64,000 bases of DNA, from contig NC_067207.1 in NCBI RefSeq assembly GCF_026262505.1, forward strand, positions 10,570,082 to 10,634,081, in the 5' to 3' direction. Made by a program: the position numbers and the translations under genes. Source of the DNA: Trichomonas vaginalis G3 (Eukaryota; Parabasalia; Trichomonadida; Trichomonadidae). Positions 63,240 through 64,000 of the stretch are shown in pieces; positions within the stretch are counted from its first letter, which is position 1, and each line of letters starts with the position of its first letter. The notes beneath the pieces were generated by a model. The model made no database searches, was not told where the DNA came from, and worked only from the letters and a program-made list of their open reading frames with translations.

Positions 63240-64000
63240 CATCAGAGAACACAACAATTGCTATCGTTCATGAAGCCATAAATGAAGAATACGAGTACAT
63301 ACAGTATAACAAACAGTTACGTCTCATTCGTTCGGTCAAAGACGATATGTACCAGATGCAAAGTATAATGAACGCTCTTCGTTCTACAAAGCAAGCATAT
63401 CATTGGTTTGAAGCCAACAGAAAAGAACTTTTAGAAGAATTTCCTCATATGATTGCTTCCCTCGGAAAACCGAGAGAAGAGATTCCGTACGAAAATCGCA
63501 AGAATTTGGCTCCTGGTTTGAAAGGTTATTATGTTCATAGACTTTAGTAAACGCTGTAGCAATGTGGGCTTCACCTCGTTATGCTTGTTATATTTTCATG
63601 ATGTTAGATGAACTATATAAAGCAGAACGTGGAGAGTTGGAAAAGAAAACTTCATGCAAAAGATGAAGTCATTGAATCCAAAGACAAAAGCATACAGAAA
63701 AGAATACCACTCTAGTCCAAAAGGAAAGGAAAGAGTTATAAGTATATGATATATACTGAAGAGTTGGAGAAAGAAGAAGATAAAGATATGGTTATGTTAC
63801 ATTTAGTCAGAAGAAACAACAAGAGCTTTTATGACTTAGCTAAGATATATAAATCTGACAGAAACTGGTTCTATCGTGAAAACTTACCGATTTCAATGAC
63901 ACCGAATGAGCAAATAAAGGAAATTGTCAAAAATACTCTTCCTCAAACACACTATGACATCAAAGGTTGCACAATACTTACATTCAAAGAAGACTTAACA
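63233..64000 (+). pseudogene. KilA-N plus coiled-coil protein (Polinton B), runs off the window
   Basis: Starts at the ATG at 63233 (MSTSENTTIA). The first part reads as helices (YNKQLRLIRSVKDDMYQMQS), then a KilA-N-like region (WFEANRKELLEEFPHM, ENRKNLAPGLKGYYVHRL and an Ala-x-Trp-Ala-Ser-Pro motif), then a Lys/Glu coiled coil near 63600-63700, then a C-terminal domain with HLVRRNNKSFYDLAK, DRNWF and MTPNEQIKEIVKN that continues past base 64000. Coiled-coil KilA-N proteins are common in large DNA viruses. Copies stand in Polinton A (6275-7145, 7205-7600). About two breaks. Confidence 0.65.

Larger units (their letters stand above)
46238..63530. repeat. Right arm of a giant inverted repeat
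   Basis: Mirror partner of 27554-45056. This arm has long open frames and is the better copy to read. It carries, from inside out: IS481-like transposon, foldback element 2, about 1.8 kb without genes, foldback element 1, a P-like transposase gene, and Polinton B. The symmetry is lost at 63530 only because the partner arm ends at the scaffold gap. Confidence 0.95.
52980..64000. mobile_element. Polinton/Maverick (element B), right copy, runs off the window
   Basis: Virus-like element with at least 11 kb visible. It begins at about 52980 behind the P-like transposase gene and goes on past the window edge, where polymerase B and protease would be expected. Parts: small acidic protein, glycine-rich basic protein, two structural genes, packaging ATPase, penton-like protein, phage-type fibre, integrase, KilA-N genes. 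Most frames are open; about five breaks in the visible part. It looks young. The left end near 52990-53010 has a short gaggc...gcctc inverted pair and no proven terminal repeat, since the other end is not in view. Confidence 0.85.

Noticed and set aside
27554-63530. Simple missed-adapter palindromic read as the full explanation
   Set aside because: A unique 1.2 kb spacer bounded by transposon ends and a copy-number difference between arms do not fit that alone, though a related assembly fault remains possible.

Overview
The window is strongly AT-rich eukaryotic DNA made almost entirely of mobile elements. The best fit is a parabasalid of the Trichomonas vaginalis type. Reasons: several Polinton/Maverick elements stand side by side, an IS481-type eukaryotic DNA transposon is present (a group known from parabasalids), a broken eukaryotic AGC protein kinase is present, and some start codons follow a TCATT box like the Trichomonas initiator. 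Species identity is inference; no ribosomal or single-copy marker gene is visible.

Layout. (1) 1-2745: fragment of a first Polinton (C) with a jelly-roll-like protein, a packaging-ATPase piece and a repeat protein. (2) 2746-4480: AT-rich DNA with three consecutive near-perfect hairpins at 3964-4146. (3) about 4480-20830: a second, heavily broken Polinton (A) with ATPase, several KilA-N/T5orf172-type genes, a capsid-like gene, a retroviral-type integrase, a phage-type fibre gene, three tandem-repeat blocks and a tRNA-like sequence. (4) 20830-27528: degraded host-type DNA with an unrecognised broken gene and an AGC-kinase relic. (5) 27529-27553: 25 N, a scaffold gap. (6) 27554-63530: a giant inverted repeat with arms of about 17 kb around a 1.2 kb spacer. 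(7) 63530-64000: unique continuation of the third Polinton (B).

Each arm of the inverted repeat holds, from outside in: most of Polinton B, a P-element-like transposase gene, a foldback element, about 1.7 kb of non-coding DNA, a second foldback element, and an IS481-like transposon whose end is exactly where the symmetry stops. The spacer is a piece of another virus-like element carrying a primase-helicase P-loop. The right arm reads cleanly. The left arm has almost the same bases but is full of one-base insertions and deletions, most densely next to the scaffold gap, which looks more like unpolished long-read consensus than age.

Polinton B (right arm) looks young and nearly whole as far as it is visible: a small acidic protein, a glycine-rich basic protein, a probable capsid-associated protein, the FtsK/HerA-type packaging ATPase, a penton-like protein, a 2.9 kb collagen-plus-tail-fibre gene of bacteriophage type, the integrase, and a KilA-N/T5orf172 pair. 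Its genes form three divergent pairs with start codons only 16-25 bp apart. DNA polymerase B and the right end would lie beyond base 64000. No functional non-mobile host gene is present.
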